Part shown: positions 23,301 through 36,141 of the stretch, one piece after another
How positions within the stretch are numbered: position 1 is the stretch's first letter
Layout: every line of letters begins with the position of its first letter
Notes under the pieces: generated by a model
Databases searched by the model: none
What the model was told of the DNA's origin: nothing
Seen by the model: the letters and a program-made list of their open reading frames with translations, nothing else
Assembly: GCA_963920665.1 (NCBI GenBank)
Contig: OY987273.1
Span: 8,248,501-8,312,500 of the forward strand
Source of the DNA: Straminergon stramineum
Taxonomy: Eukaryota > Streptophyta > Bryopsida > Hypnales > Calliergonaceae
Direction of reading: 5' to 3'
DNA: 64,000 nt
Program-made: the position numbers and the translations under genes

Positions 23301-24413
23301 ACGTCTAATGAACATTTCGAAAGAAATTTCTATAGGCGGTAATGTACAAAAAGTAGTGCCATCACATACATGCCTCACTGATATGGATAGTGATCAACCA
23401 CTGTTGGTAACGTTGCGTGCTCGTCGTTTAGAAAAACGAATGGTAGGAGAACCCATCAAAGCAACAACCAGCACTCCGCCACTTCAAAAGAAAGTCAAAG
23501 TGGAGATAACCGTTCATGGACAGGCCAACTCCAAATCAAAAGCGGTGGTTCGAGAATCCAGGAAGGGGGAAATTAAAAAAGATATGCAGCCTTTTGCTAT
23601 CTCTTCGGTGAAGAAAAAGACCCCTCTTGATGAGGATGTCAATGCTTCCTTCAATAGAAGGAAAAGAAAAGTTCCTATTCAAAAAGCCCGTCATGGTTCT
23701 ATGAAAGTAAATAAAAAGAAATTAAATTCGAAGGAAGGGAGTAAACCTACTTTAAAGAAAGGCTGGAAGAAGACCACGATACTTGATTCAGATGATACGG
23801 AAGATGATTTGGACAATGAAGATTTTGAACGGAGAGCTAACGGAGAGAGTAGTGGAGTTGAGGTGAAAGGAGATGAAGATTGGTGTCCATAGGAATTGAG
23901 GAACTAGAAGCTTAAATATTTTTTTGCTTAGTTTCTCATGATATATTGAGCACATATTGAGAATGTATTGTTCAATCATTTCATTATAAAAATTTTTTGT
24001 TTATTGATGATATACATCTCGTTCGTGTATTAGAATTTTAAATTTGATTTTGTTTCAAAATGAAACTGAAATTTCATAGAAAAATTAAAAATGCACAATA
24101 TGTTTTATCTTTTGAATGAAGCAACATACACTACTACATTACATGACAATTGAAATATATGAAAAACAAAAATCTAAGTTCAAATGACATGTTGCAATTG
24201 GTAAAAACATTGATAAATAAACATTGAACCCCATTACTAAACGGCCTAATCCTTTAACCCCCTGTCCGCCCTCCACCGTCCGCCGTGCCCATCCGCCCTT
24301 CACCATCTGCCCTACCCGGCCGCCCTCCACCGTCTGCTGCGCTAGGGACGTTGCGTCCAGATGTCCGAATGATGGACATGAATTCGAGGCGGACGTTCGG
24401 ATTTGTCAACCCT
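20370..24413 (+). mobile_element. hAT element (left end in the gap)
   Basis: The transposase gene is followed by a GC-rich subterminal region (about 24240-24413) with repeated GTCCGCC/GGCGGAC words, typical of hAT ends. It finishes CAACCCTG at 24413, the reverse of a CAGGGTTG hAT terminus. The expected 8-base target duplication would start ATGGGGAC at 24414, but the left partner is not visible. The element sits between the end of element 1 and the broken end of element 2. Confidence 0.6.
20518..23892 (+). pseudogene. hAT-superfamily transposase with long charged tail
   Basis: The coding exon follows a good acceptor (TTTAAATATAG at 20517). It opens with WYSVTPDNKVQCRLCK and HLGY, a BED-type zinc finger (C-x2-C...H...C). 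After two nonsense codons (TAG at 21202, TGA at 21232) an 884-codon frame runs to 23892. LGATVSIDGWSS and LVTTDNAPMN supply the DUF659/RNase H-fold Asp residues. GCVVHALNLLLKDW is typical of plant hAT cores. AHAWWDFEGA to SSSSCERNWSSYSFVHNKSRN is the hAT dimerisation region. Past it, about 460 residues are acidic and then Lys-rich, with a possible nuclear signal (RRKRKVPIQK). Plant hAT transposases usually stop soon after the dimerisation block, so the tail is unusual. With only two stops it looks younger than the surrounding element copies. Confidence 0.85.
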
Positions 24414-24610
24414 GATGGGGACCTCAACTAAGACTTACTATGATGTTACCTTATAGCATGTCAAGATGTTTTGAAGTCCCCATAGTAGAAGCTATGTTTC
24501 TAAATTATAGGGGAATGCCTCGGTTGAGTGTTGCTATGATAAACCTTGTAGCATTGCAAGATGTTTTGAAGCACATCCTAGCATCATACCTTTTTACATT
24601 TGGATGACAT
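24414..24610. repeat. Two diverged direct repeats, period about 95 bp
   Basis: The word AGATGTTTTGAAG occurs at 24464 and 24559 within longer similar blocks (TTATAGCATGTCA versus TTGTAGCATTGCA). No coding sequence is visible. It lies between the hAT end and the BED-like fragment. Confidence 0.5.
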
Positions 24611-24775
24611 GCATGTCAATGTTTTCACTTACCTATGCACGTGCCCCTATAAAATATTAATTCATGCAAACCATAGTACATATGAGAACGTTTAGAAACA
24701 TTTATTGCTGAAATTACTCTTGTAATGAATTTTTGAAAAGTTTTTTCATCAATATGTTTTATTTCCAATTGTAGG

Positions 24776-24897
24776 ATGGGGAGGAAGCCTAGGTCCTAGA
24801 TGAAGAAGAATAAAGTAGAAAGGTGGAAGGATGTTTGGATTGAAGATCACAACAAATATGAATGTTTGTTTTGCAAATGTATCATATCCAACTTTTA
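24776..24897 (+). pseudogene. BED-finger-like transposon exon fragment
   Basis: A strong acceptor (CCAATTGTAG) is followed directly by ATG and the frame MGRKPRS-stop-MKKNKVERWKDVWIED, then KYECLFCKC. The pattern of an aromatic residue, then C-x2-C after a WKD motif, resembles the start of a BED zinc finger in plant hAT-like transposases. The frame ends after about 40 codons and no second half follows, so this is a remnant. The start of element 2 similarity at about 25040 probably marks the truncation. Confidence 0.4.
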
Positions 24898-26649
24898 ATG
24901 GTACATATATGCCTTTCAAGACCTCTTACACATGAAATATTTACCATGTTTTAGTGAAAAAAAAGTTTTTAATAGTAAACCTTCAAAATTGCCTATAATA
25001 TTTTTTGAAATAGTCAAGGGTATTTTATTGCCCACACAACGTCAAGCTTGGAATTTTATATCAACCATGAATAGTTGATTGGGCAATTAGGAATAAATAG
25101 AAATATTCATTTGGCATTGGAAATTTTGTGCCTAAACACGATATGGTATTTCAAAGTTTATCTCTAAATCTCACAACTAACACTCAAACCTTGCAACTGA
25201 CACTTGAATTGTGTATACCGCTTAGTCCGATGAGTAATGACTAGAGGCCATCAATTTTGTCACAGTGGCCTTTCTCCAGGTACACTTGACTTGTTCTCCA
25301 GGGTTGTATCTCACTACCCAATAATACGGATTGACTCCATGGTATACAAACAACTTATTTTAGAACCACCCTACACTTCCCAATTTATCACGTTCAACAT
25401 TTTTTTTCACTTGGTGTTTTGACATTTGGAAAATGTACTTAACTACAATATGTATGATAGGAAATTCTTTTGCCTTCAATATAGTCTCTCATTGTGGACC
25501 TAAAGCCCACTGTATTCTCCTTTCATCAAAAATATGGTGAAGTAGATGGTGAGTCTCTCCAAACCCTGAGTCGTTAAGGGGTCAAGGGCCTTAAACTTTG
25601 TAGATGATTTAAAAAAACAATGTTGCAATCTTTTTTTAGCTAATGCTAACCAATTTTTCATTCAATGTAGAAGAAAAGTAAAATTTGAAATACTCCAAAG
25701 ATTCTTTGTCAAAAAGCATAAATCATACAAAATGCATTGACTTCCAATGAGCACTTCCAATTTCTTACAAATTCATTATGTAATGCATTTTCAAAATTTC
25801 CATGGTCAATAGTACGTCTTATAGGGAATAGAGAATTAACCCCTAAACGTTGCGATGGATGTTTATTGTCCACTAAATGACAAGGAATTTTCCCTGTAGG
25901 TCAGAATTACAACTATTCATCCTCATAATTAGGGGTGGAAAGGAAAGTTCTAAAGTGGATGATATCACATGGTTTGAAAATGGTTGATTTCCATGGTCAC
26001 CAACTTGGCATTCAAAGGTTAAACCCTAAATGCCCCAAGCACCAAAATGTTGTGTTTGCAAAACTTTGGAGTTAAAGAAAACTCTAACAATTGGCTATTT
26101 TGAGAAGCTTCTACTTTGCGTAAGTTCTTGTTGAAGTCTAGTTTTAGAATCACAAATCCGATTTTGAAAATGAATGATATTGATTTTTATATCTAAGATT
26201 TTCTACAAGGGTACCCATTGCAATCTTGACTTTCTGTAGTGTTGAGGGCTCTTGGAAATGAGCCTCAAATAACTAGATCTTTGAGAAATAATGACATTCA
26301 AAATTCATTTAAAAGAATTTTAGAGTAGATTTTGAGAAGCCACAAATTGATTGGGGTTATGCATGTTAGGCCCTCCAACCTCATATTTTTTTTGGTCACC
26401 TATCAAACTTTTTAGATTTGACTAGTAAAAAGAGGATTGAAAGGCTTCACATCACTTTTGTAGTTTTAACACCCTTGTAGTCAAACATTATAATCTTTCA
26501 CTCCATAAGTGATTTTTTTTTCCTATGTGATGTATAACATGTCTACTTTGAATTTGTACGGTTACAATTTTAAAAAAATTGATACAACATATCAAAATGT
26601 TGGCATTTTCTTCAATTGAGAACAAATACCAAAAAACTCAAAACAGGCC

Positions 26650-27736
26650 TTGGGCATGTAGGGATTAAAGAAGTTAAAGAATTACCGCACCTCATCTTCG
26701 GATTCAAACTTGTAGGTTTGGCATCGGATTAGGTTTGGGAAAATTGATGAACCTCCATATTGCACTTGAGGTTCAGAATCGGGGCGGTTGGTTTAGTAGA
26801 GACCAAACCTGGTTTGGCAGCTTGGCGAAGCGTCTGGAGGTCTTCTCTCTCCGTGCACCGTAGGGACAACTATTTGTGAGTTGCCACGACTTGAAGATTT
26901 TTGTGCAGAGTTGGAAGTTTAGATTATTGTTGTTGCTGTTGTTGTCATTTTTCATCTCTTTCCGCCAGTGTTGGAAGAGTCGCCAGCGTTGGAAGAGTGG
27001 GAAGCTTGTGGCCACGGACGTAGTAGAGTTCTTCACTTTCTGCCAACGTTGGAAGAGTCGGGAGCTTTTGGATTTGTTTCTTCTAGTGGCTGTGGTTTAG
27101 GTGGAGGGAAGCTTGCTCGAGTTTTCATTCAATGTTTTTCGGGTTTTTCATTGTAGTGGAGTGTGGACAGATGTAGAGTTGAAGTTGTTGCTTTAGGTGT
27201 GGAGTTTGAGCTCTATGTGCCACTTCAGAGATCCCACAATTACGGTACAATTATCACAAATTTGTGAGTTTTTCTTTGCTTGATTTCTCACTGTTTCTTC
27301 TAGTATTTGTTGCATTGCTTGGTAGATATCCTAGTGCTTCTAGTTTTCTTCTCAAAATTAGCTTACTTGACAATTGTTTTGTGTAATTGTGTGATTGTTG
27401 TGCAATGAATTTTTTCATAAAGCTTTCTCTCATTTAGTGCGAAGTACCATAGTACCGCATTCACATAGTGAAGTTGTTGTTTAAGAATTGGGTTTTGATT
27501 GTTGGGTTTGGAATTTGTAGTTTTTCTCTTGTGAGTAATTGTTAGGAATAGGGTTTTGAATATATTTTTCTAAAATGTGGTGCTCATGGGCATTGCTGCA
27601 TTTCATGTTGACTTCTAAAACAAAGTTCTATGTTTCGAAATCTCTGAGATTCCTTTTTTGTGCTCACAAGTCTGTACTCCAATCAGGAAGAAGTGCAATT
27701 TCAATCTCTAAGAGCATTCAGGAAGTCTATAGCAAG
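26650..27736 (+). promoter_or_regulatory. Probable promoter and 5' exon of A1, copy 2
   Basis: Counterpart of 8010-8960. GC-richer, with four GTTGGAAGAGT words between about 26970 and 27060 (a short local repeat), and ending AGCAAG followed by GTGAGG at 27737, a good donor. A short open frame here is not conserved in copy 1, so I read it as leader. Confidence 0.4.
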
Positions 27737-27869
27737 GTGAGGTTTCAGATATTCTATTTTATACAAATTAGTCTACGATTTAGGATTTTAGAATCTCAGT
27801 TCAATCTTAGTACTTAGATTTTTGTTTGCAAACTCTCCAATTTTAGGGTTTAGCTTATTCAAAGATATG

Positions 27870-30800
27870 TATCGTCAAGTTGAGGATACACTACAAACCT
27901 AGTGAACAAATTATTGTATAGAATCTACATGTTTCGAATTTTGATTATTGAAGAAACATATTGTTGATTCAAGGATACAATCATCCATGATAATGTAAAG
28001 AAAAGCTTGATAACTTCCAAATTGTAATTCACACATTCCCACCAAGGAATAACTGAGAAAATTTAATTAACAGAAAAAACGCCATCTCCTGAGTCATCCA
28101 CCTTATCATCGAGTCGACTATAAACTCTTAGACAACGAATTTATGGAATGACATGGCGAAAGTTAAGAAATTTTTGCCAATAAGTGCCAGTCCCTACCCG
28201 AATCATCAACTTGACGATACCTTCAGAAGGATTTAAAGATAATTCCACCAATTAGAAGAGAAAACAACATAAAATTAATGATTAGAAAGAAACATTTGGA
28301 CGTCACTGATATGTAATATAACTAATTTCATGCCCAAAAAATGACATCAAAAGAACACATCGTTAATATAGTAGCAAATGGATGTTAATGTTCATAGAGG
28401 TCTACATATCTTCACAATAATTTCAGCCAACAACCTCACCTAAATATAGTTGTCATCGAGTCGATGATTTTTATAAAACGTTTACTAGAACATCACCCAA
28501 TTGTATGACCAGTGCAATTTCTCCTCCAGCAATCCAAATAAACTTATCATCAGATTGACGATAGATCAATTTCTAACAAATACACACAAATTACTTGGCA
28601 AGATTTAAAGATGCAAAAGACAGACCTCTTCAATTATTCCATGACAAAGCATCATCTTCAACCCTTCATTAACCCCATGAACAATGAGCCCTTCATTGAT
28701 GAAATGGGAGATAGCTATGAAATGCTATGGGAGTTCAATGACCATATCAGTACTTGGACCTTCGGTGTGAACTGTTGGAAGAACTATGTCTATCTAAGAT
28801 ACTGAATATAGGGGAAAACGAGCTATCTACCTTGGAATATGAAAGAGAAGGTAACAGTGATTGAAGATCACCAGAGCAATTATGTTGTAATTGTGCTCTA
28901 TGAAGTTGATGAGAATGGAAACCAAAAAGATCACTGTCACTCCATTGTAATCAATGTAAATTCTTATTACGAGAAGTTTGATCTCAAGAACCTCATGACA
29001 TTTTTGGAGGGGTCACAGATGGAGTCCCTCAACGAGGAATTTGATAAATCTCGCTACGTTCCATGGAAAAATAGCACAACAAAGTCCAATGCGACTAGAT
29101 TGCGCCGAATTTTCCAAACTCTTGATTGATATGCCTTGGCAAATGTCGAGCCTGCACCATCACTTGGTAGAAATACGTCATAAGGTTAGAGAAGGGAATC
29201 TAAAAGTCGTCAATAAGATGGGTCTACAACCGATGGTTGAGCAAGCAAAGCAACAAGACCAGGTCAGACGAAATCAACGACAAGAAAGAGAGACAACATC
29301 TCACAGAAGGACCTTTATCTAGTAGGAAGAAAAAGAGAAGTCTTCCGAGAGGAGTTGCAAGTGCTAGGAGTTCAGGATCGGTGCTATTGACTATATCAAT
29401 AGATCCAGCATCCTCCGATACTCCTCAAGCAAACTATGAGAAGTTTGCTTTAATTCAAAGAAACTTCTAGGCTAACCACAAGCCTTATTTTTTACTCGGC
29501 TAGGAAACAGTATCCGTGGACATCAAACAATGCATCCTGGAAAGTGATCAATATGTCATTTGAATAGTGCAGAAGGATATTGTTGCTGCTGTGAAGAATG
29601 AGCTCATTCAACTCATTGACATGAAGCAGAGGTAGAAGGTCTGCCTTACCCCCGTCAATTCTCACAATCAACTTTTGAAAAAAAGCCAGAGAAGTGGGAA
29701 GAAAACATGGATGGACAATTTATGATTATCAACGATCAACACAACATTATGGCTTTTAAAGAGCTTCAAAAAGGAGGTTGTGGAGAATTGCGTCGAGTAG
29801 AGCTTCAAACTTAAGATGCTTTTATTGTCTGGACCTTTGATCCAAACAAATTCAGAAACATCTCAAAACTCTACAACTGCACTAATCATTTGGATCATGC
29901 TCAACCAACGTGGGGTAACCAAATCATTAGTTGCCGAAACATCTGGCTTGCCTACAAATGTCCCACAGATGTTCACTCGGAGGATTTAACTTAGAAGAAC
30001 AAAGCCGTCTTCAACTTGACAAACTATAAGGTATGCAATGGTCTTCCTCATTATCATCAAGTCGAGGATAACTTCTTCATTTCCTGTGAGAATGTAAATG
30101 CATATTGATAATATCGAATATGAATAACTCTACGTTTTACTACTATTTAGTGAATTAATTTATGTATGGACTATCTATGTTTTTATTAACATAGTATTAT
30201 CGTCAACTCGACGATAGTATGAAAACGAATTCAATCATTTCCATGATGGATTGTAACAAAATTATTGTATTGGAAAGTGTAGAGCTTCATAGATGTAGTT
30301 GTTGAGAGATTCCAAAACATTAATCTTGAAAAGGATGATGCTTCCATCAAAGGGACTATGGATCTAAAAAATGAAATTCAGATCATCACCTTGCCGGATG
30401 ATCTCTGGGCATATTGGAATCGATTTTTGACAAGGCCTTCCAAACGAGAGCTGATGGAGCCAGTTTCCTTGAAATTGTTCAAGGAAATTAAAGGTTTCAA
30501 GATCAAAGCAATGTCCTTGAAAAGAGAGTTTTTCAAGCATTGCACATGGTTCATAGACATTGACTTTGGAATTTTTGCTCAGCACCTACTAGGTGAAACT
30601 CCGGGGCATAAATCAATATACTTGAAAGTCTCTATTGCGAGAACAAAAATACTAGTTCCCGACAACATTGCGTACAGTGATTGGGTAGAGTGGACGAAAT
30701 GCAAGAAAGTTGTTCTCTAGGATTTGATGGACTTCAAACCCTCTTTGATGTTCATAGACAATGGTGGTGATGTCATTGATACAACCTGGAGAGCATGGAA

Positions 30801-31726
30801 GGTGAGGCACCGGTTTACTTCCGCGTCTTGGGATTTCCTTCTTTTGCATCCTAGTACTGAGTATTTCAAGAAACGGCTCAGGAACGATGCGTGGTGGAAG
30901 TGGGCGAAGGATCTTGAGAAACAGTTTCCGGAGGTCCTATACATGTTCAAGAGGTTTATGAAGCTGAAGTACCAACTTCCTGAACTTGCCGGAGGAGTGC
31001 AGGTATAAGGAATTGACTTCATTGCTAAGGCACTCGTCGCCAGTACAAATTATACCTATCACCAGCGAGAGGTTAATTTGGTAGTCTTGGATATTAGGGT
31101 GGTGCCACGATTAAATCCAATTGATACTGAAAGCGCTATCAACCCCTTTCTGAGTTTCCTTGATCAAAAATAAGAACCGAAAATGATTGAGCCAAATATC
31201 TGGCTCTTCATTCTTAGTGGGAAGGAGGACGTGAAGGCTGTAACTTCTTTTGCAACTCTGAGGCTTACTGGGTATGACTCCGTCATATCCACTTACATCC
31301 CTAGTAGAGCAGAGATGTTGAATAATGTGACGAATAGAGGAAAAGCTCCGGACATGCTGCTCCTCTCCTTTTTCAAGAAGGATAATGACTTTGCCACCAC
31401 CGCCTGCATGTGTCTCAAATCAAAATGTGACACACCTTCCGGGTGTGTATACTATACCGATCCATCCAAGAATACAGAAGCCAAGTGGAAGATACATCCT
31501 ATTAAATTACAGATGGAGTGTTATCTAGACATACTCCAAGCCTTTGCAATGCTAGATGAAAATGTTCTTGGCATCTATGTAGGACCAAAGTTCATGCTAG
31601 CTGCGAAGGTTAGTGTATCTTCTCTCCTAGAAATCATATTCTCGTATCTAGAATTATAGTTCTTTAATTTTTCTCAGCTTATCTTTGAAATATGTGTAGT
31701 CCATTGGTATCCTCGGGTCAACGATA
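27870..31726. repeat. 19-bp palindromes in A1 introns and leader, copy 2 (9 sites)
   Basis: Sites at 27870-27888, 27959-27977, 28104-28122, 28201-28219, about 28451-28469 and 28545-28563 (leader intron), 30052-30070 and 30198-30216 (intron 1), and 31708-31726 (intron 2). The best is 30198 (TATCGTCAACTCGACGATA). Positions relative to exons match copy 1, although individual bases differ. Confidence 0.8.
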
Positions 31727-33203
31727 ACATCATCTACCTTGGATATACATTCAACATTGATTTAGAAATGCAAAATCTAAAATGTTTGTGTGTGATTTGA
31801 AGATGTTCAGTGCGTACTTCTATGGCTTTAGTGACAAAGAAGATGCAAAGCCATACTCAAAAATCACTCTCCTAGCAAATAAGATGGATAAGAATGACTT
31901 TATGATTTTGAATTCACCTTATTTGCTATTGTACGATCATCCCACAAGTCATGGACTTGTAGTCGTTCACTCCAACTCACCTCCATCGCCACCAATGACG
32001 TTGGAATCATCGCTAGAAAGTAATGTCGTGGGAAACCGCTAGAGGGAAGCTGTCGGGCCACATGTAAGTACTAATCCTAGCATTGAAGGAATCGATCAAT
32101 TCAGGACTAACACATTCTAGGTCCACACATGGATGGATGCTCCTGCTGTTCTAGTTGTATTGCAAAGTCAACATGATGACGAGGATGTAGAGACAGACAC
32201 TGAGTTTGAGAGACATCGGGAGGAGCAAGCTGGAGAGGAACAAGGGAGAGACAATGAGGATGTTGTCATTACTGACGTGATCAGATCCGAGGGGAATTGT
32301 GTAGCTGAAAAAAGTCATCCTTCAATGGGATTAGATAACCCCATCATCATAAGTGATGATGATGATATCGATCATCCGCACTCATCAAACGATGATGATG
32401 ATGTAGATGGTGTTCCCCAGCAAGTCGAGCTAAAACTTTTCATCACACCTTCAAGCGTGGTAGTGAAGGTCGAGAAGGACTGGTGGAAGAAAGACCAGGA
32501 AGCCAAGGAGAAGAGGATAGCTAAGCAAAAGGAGTGGGAGGAAAAAGAAAGGCTGGTTGCTAAGCTATTGGCAAGCAACAAGGTTACCAATGAGAAAATT
32601 AGTGAACTCTAAGAGAAAACGGATGCAAAATATGACGAGCTACAAAGCCATCTTGCAATGCTCTCGAGTGCGTTGCAGTCCCAAAAGAGCCAATCGCAAA
32701 ACTATCCGATTACATTCTCTATTGCTCTAACACCACAACCTCAAGTGCCGTCGGGTAGTGCTCCAGCCATGCAGGAAATGGTGCACGTGGTCAGTGGGTT
32801 GTCCTATCCTCTAATCGAGGGTAAGGATGAGGCCATCTCACTAGCACATGAGGACCTCATCATCTCAACTCTAGCATCCCAAATGCCCAAGATCCCATCT
32901 CGAGATGAAGGGGCCTTCGAAATCTTAGTTCCTGAGGCTTCTCCTGAAGAGGTAGCACGAACTTTTGTGACTGAGCCTCATAATGCAACAGTGTGTGAGG
33001 AATCACGTGAAGTCCTCATGGAGGTGCACTCGCCTCTTTCTGTGGAAGAAGAAAGGGTTGACTATGAAGGGGATGATGAATACCTCCTTGACAATGCTCC
33101 GAAGGAGAGTGAGAAAGGACAACCTTCAGCAGCCGAAGTGGCACTAGAGGATCCATAAGGAACCACTCAGGTACAACCTTTTGACCCTTATGAATTCGAT
33201 TGA
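28611..33203 (+). pseudogene. A1, ParB-like plus methyltransferase-like protein (copy 2)
   Basis: Exons at 28611-30030, 30283-31608 and 31803-33203. Exon 2 is 1326 bases, exactly as in copy 1, with a GTTAGT donor in both. Exon 1 has a net two-base loss, so its frame breaks near 29120. About fifteen in-frame stops (TAG most often, then TAA and TGA). The methyltransferase-like end reads ENVLGIYVGPKFMLAAK, joined to MFSAYFYGFSDKEDAKPYS. Gly to Val in the YAG core is a further decay mark. The ParB-like motif here reads QFMIINDQHNIMAF, with the key Gly changed to Asp. This copy keeps about 25 codons (PYLLLYDHPTSHG region, near 31920) that copy 1 lost. It ends at the shared TGA after FDPYEFD. Confidence 0.55.
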
Positions 33204-33561
33204 TTCTAGAACCTTGGAGTCATTCATGATTGTACTTGGTGACAACGGCTAGGAAGTCCTCTACTAGTTATCTAATTTGTATCCATGCTTCTTGATAGGA
33301 TGTCATCGCCGCTACTTGATTGCTTGGTGTTGACGACAAATCTATCTATGGCTACCATCCGTGTGCGATAGTATAGCATAGTGTTGAGAGTAGTTTTCAG
33401 TCAACTAGAGACATAATATAATTTTGCGGCTGTAATATGTAGACTTTGTAAATAAATTATACTCGATTTCCATGATTCACGCATTGGTCTAATAGTCTTT
33501 GGCTTTCAATGTTTTTGTTGCTCAGTTGGAAAAAAATAAAAGCGTGCATCATCCGTTGCCA

Positions 33562-34515
33562 ATGAAAGCACTTTCTATTGGGAGACCATAGTCGATTAGG
33601 GGAACTGAATGCTTCTATTTGCTTTCTGGATCTCTTGTTTCTGCATTTAAACAGGTAACTCCATTTCTTTGTTGTTTTGTTTTCATCAGGTAGTATTGGA
33701 GGGCGGGAGAGAAACCGTGCCGAGGAATGTGCCTCCTGTACTTCCTCCACCGCGGAGGAAGTGGCTGAACATTGTCTTCAACTTGAACGGCATACTCTGT
33801 CAAACAACGATGAAGTCCTATGGGGAGAAATTCAAACCATACAAGCTCGAAGACAATGTTCTCTGCCACAGAAATCCCATGATCATTGGACCCAAGGCGG
33901 TATTCGCTCAGCAAAATCTAGGTGAATTCCTCCGAGAGGTTTCTATGATTGTGGATAGGGTCTTAGTGTGGACCACGATGTTGAAGCCTAACGCAGAACC
34001 CATCGCTTAACACCTATTTAGCGGTTGTACAGCACCCTATGATATTCTAAGTCAGGAACAATGCAAAAAGATAGAGTACTTTCTAGGAAAGTTCTTTCAT
34101 CTTGGTGAACAAGTGCATTGTATGAAAGAGCTCTCCGAGACCTTCTTCTGCAATCCTAGCAGGAGCACGTCTTTCACCTCGAATAATACACTTCTCATTG
34201 ACAACTCTCCAAACAAGAGTGTTTGCAATGAGAATGGGAATGCCATATTCCTAGACACTTGGAGGCACCATAATCACAGGGACGACGTCCTCATGCGGGA
34301 AATTCTGCCATGGCTCCGACGTGTAGATTTGAATTGCCATTCGAGCCAAATGTAGAGATACGTCAAGGAAATCGTATTGGTCTAGACCCATTGGGAGCCG
34401 GGGAGCTCATAGACGAGATGAGAGAGCCTTGGAAGATCATGGGTTCTAGATACGAACTTCTTGGAATAGGCATAGTCATAGAGTGAGGCAAACGTAGGAA
34501 GTATGCTCTAAAGTA
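33562..34515 (+). pseudogene. A2, FCP1/SCP-like protein (copy 2)
   Basis: Same layout as copy 1: start MKAL at 33562, 35-base intron candidate at 33655-33689, and the HAD-like region after it. Motif I is LNIVFNLNGIL, so both Asp positions of DxD are Asn here, and NTLLIDNSPNKS replaces one Asp of the third motif. A TAA interrupts after NAEPIA and a frameshift lies near 34350. It ends with TAG at 34513. Clearly non-functional. Confidence 0.6.
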
Positions 34516-34643
34516 GATTCTCTGTAGATGTGAGATAGCATTTTGTGTATAGTTCTCGATTTGTATGCTACGATCTTTTGTAAATAATATATTGAGTTCG
34601 CATTTCCCTTGAATCTTTGCCATGTACTCAAGGGTTTCTAGAC

Positions 34644-35670
34644 ATGTCTCCCATTCTCAATTGAAGATGCTTTTGCATTTGTTGGATGGAGGTAATGTAG
34701 GTGGGCTTATTGATTATATACGTAATGCAGGTTGGAGGCATTCACTTTGTTGAACCACTGAAAAGGCAATGACTGAATAGAAGTCTCCTCTCTAGATGAG
34801 AAAGGTTGCTCTCCAACGAGTCGAAATCTGAGAGGGGGAGTTGTGACACTACTCCGTATTCCATATCATACCTACTGCGGATGCTGTATCCACGGCCATG
34901 GACTATTCCAAGGGGGATGTTGAAGATGGGGTCATGGACAAACCCTTGAGTTGCGGACCTATGAGGACTCCAATATGCTCTTCGTCGCCATGGAAGCAAG
35001 CATCCTAGAGTCATGGAAATTCCTTCTCGTCAAAATAACGAATGGACGCGACAACGAGTCACAAACTAAAACTACCCTTGCATGAAGCGCCGGGACATCC
35101 TCGACTCGAAAATGATGTTCCAACTCCGTCTACAATTCCTAATGTTCACATCGGTGGATTCAAGTTGGTGGCTGCATTGGAGGATGATAGAAGGGGGGTG
35201 TTATGGAAGCCGACTATTGATATTACTATTCTTCAAATCAAGGATAAGAAATTTCATCCCTCGCAATCTGTAGGAGCTAGACAATCTCCTTCCGCCAACA
35301 GTCTTTTCAGGCAACGAATTTTCAAAGAACATTGTTGTTCGCTAGACTCCAAAATATTAGGGACTCGACTTCCGGACATAGACAATGTCAATGCGTCGCT
35401 ACCGGGCACCCTCCTCGAGGGTCAAGATCGCTTTTGGGTTCAAGGGCCCCCCAAGCCACTCGAAGGTCAAAGCGAAAGGAAAATGGAACTCAAAGCTTGA
35501 GCTTATGCGAGTCTTTGGGGGGGGGGGGAAGAAGGGTGCACTATCATTCTCGACGTGAGGATATCTTTAAAGGACTAGCAAAGCTCAAAGCATTGGAAGC
35601 AGCTAGGAGCAATTGTAGAGAAATAGACAAAGTAAAGATTTTGCCATCAACAAGTAAATCAAGCAAGTAA
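34644..35670 (+). pseudogene. A3, unknown element protein (copy 2)
   Basis: The first exon starts at the ATG at 34644, and the AG acceptor is at about 34731 (ATGCAG before GTTGGAGGC). The second exon reads VGGIHFVEP-LKRQ before stops. Several frameshifts follow, including one at the poly-G run near 35520. The C-terminal block (FKGLAKLKALEAARSNC) is intact and ends at 35670. The frame agreement with copy 3 at VGGIHFVEP shows that copy 1 carries the one-base insertion. Confidence 0.5.
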
Positions 35671-36116
35671 ATATTTCGAAGTACTTAGTTTTGAGGTACC
35701 CTTTACTATTAATAGTATAGTAAGTAGACATACAAAAATATTTTCAAAAGTTCAATGCTTCATATACAAGAAACCGCTATGTTGATTCCACTGAATCTTA
35801 TGCCTTCATAGTTCATTCACTACAAAGAATATTTACATACTCTTTTTGTATTAAACTACACAAGTAATTCCAACTTACTCACTTTAAAATGACTCCCTTT
35901 CTTTGTACAAAGTACTTCAGGTCCTCTATTTGAAAGAAAGTCTCACATCTTCTGTTGTATTGATGCAATTATAATCTCATGTTTCAAGTCAATTGGGGCA
36001 GCTTGTTCAAAGCTTTCTATCGTTGTTACATGGCCGGCTTTCCAAATCGTTGGGTTCAACAACTCTTAATTCGCTGGAGCTTTGCATCCATTTTTCAAAG
36101 TCTCAAAATTGTCATT

Positions 36117-36141
36117 TTGTCTCAATTTAACGAATAAGGCC
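36117..36141. repeat. Element terminal repeat, A3 side (element 2)
   Basis: Identical to the 20043-20067 copy except G for A near its outer end. An inner direct partial copy (AAGTCTCAAAATTGTCA) lies just before it and is shared with the 56.2-kb terminus. Unrelated, coding-like DNA starts at the next base. Confidence 0.65.

Larger units (their letters stand above)
25040..36141. mobile_element. Element 2: inverted partial copy with A1, A2 and A3
   Basis: It matches positions 10575 down to 1 of element 1 in reverse complement and extends about 450 bases past A3 to the shared terminus at 36117-36141. The non-coding arm is about 95% identical to element 1 by eye; exons look somewhat lower. The whole gene B half is absent: similarity begins abruptly at about 25040 inside the spacer. 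It is a truncated copy rather than half of a simple hairpin, because the A3-side terminus is present and different DNA follows it. Confidence 0.75.

Noticed and set aside
1..35740. Inverted arms as haplotype or assembly duplication
   Set aside because: The arms differ by several percent with separate deletions (for example about 25 codons in A1 exon 3), too much for alleles or an assembly error.
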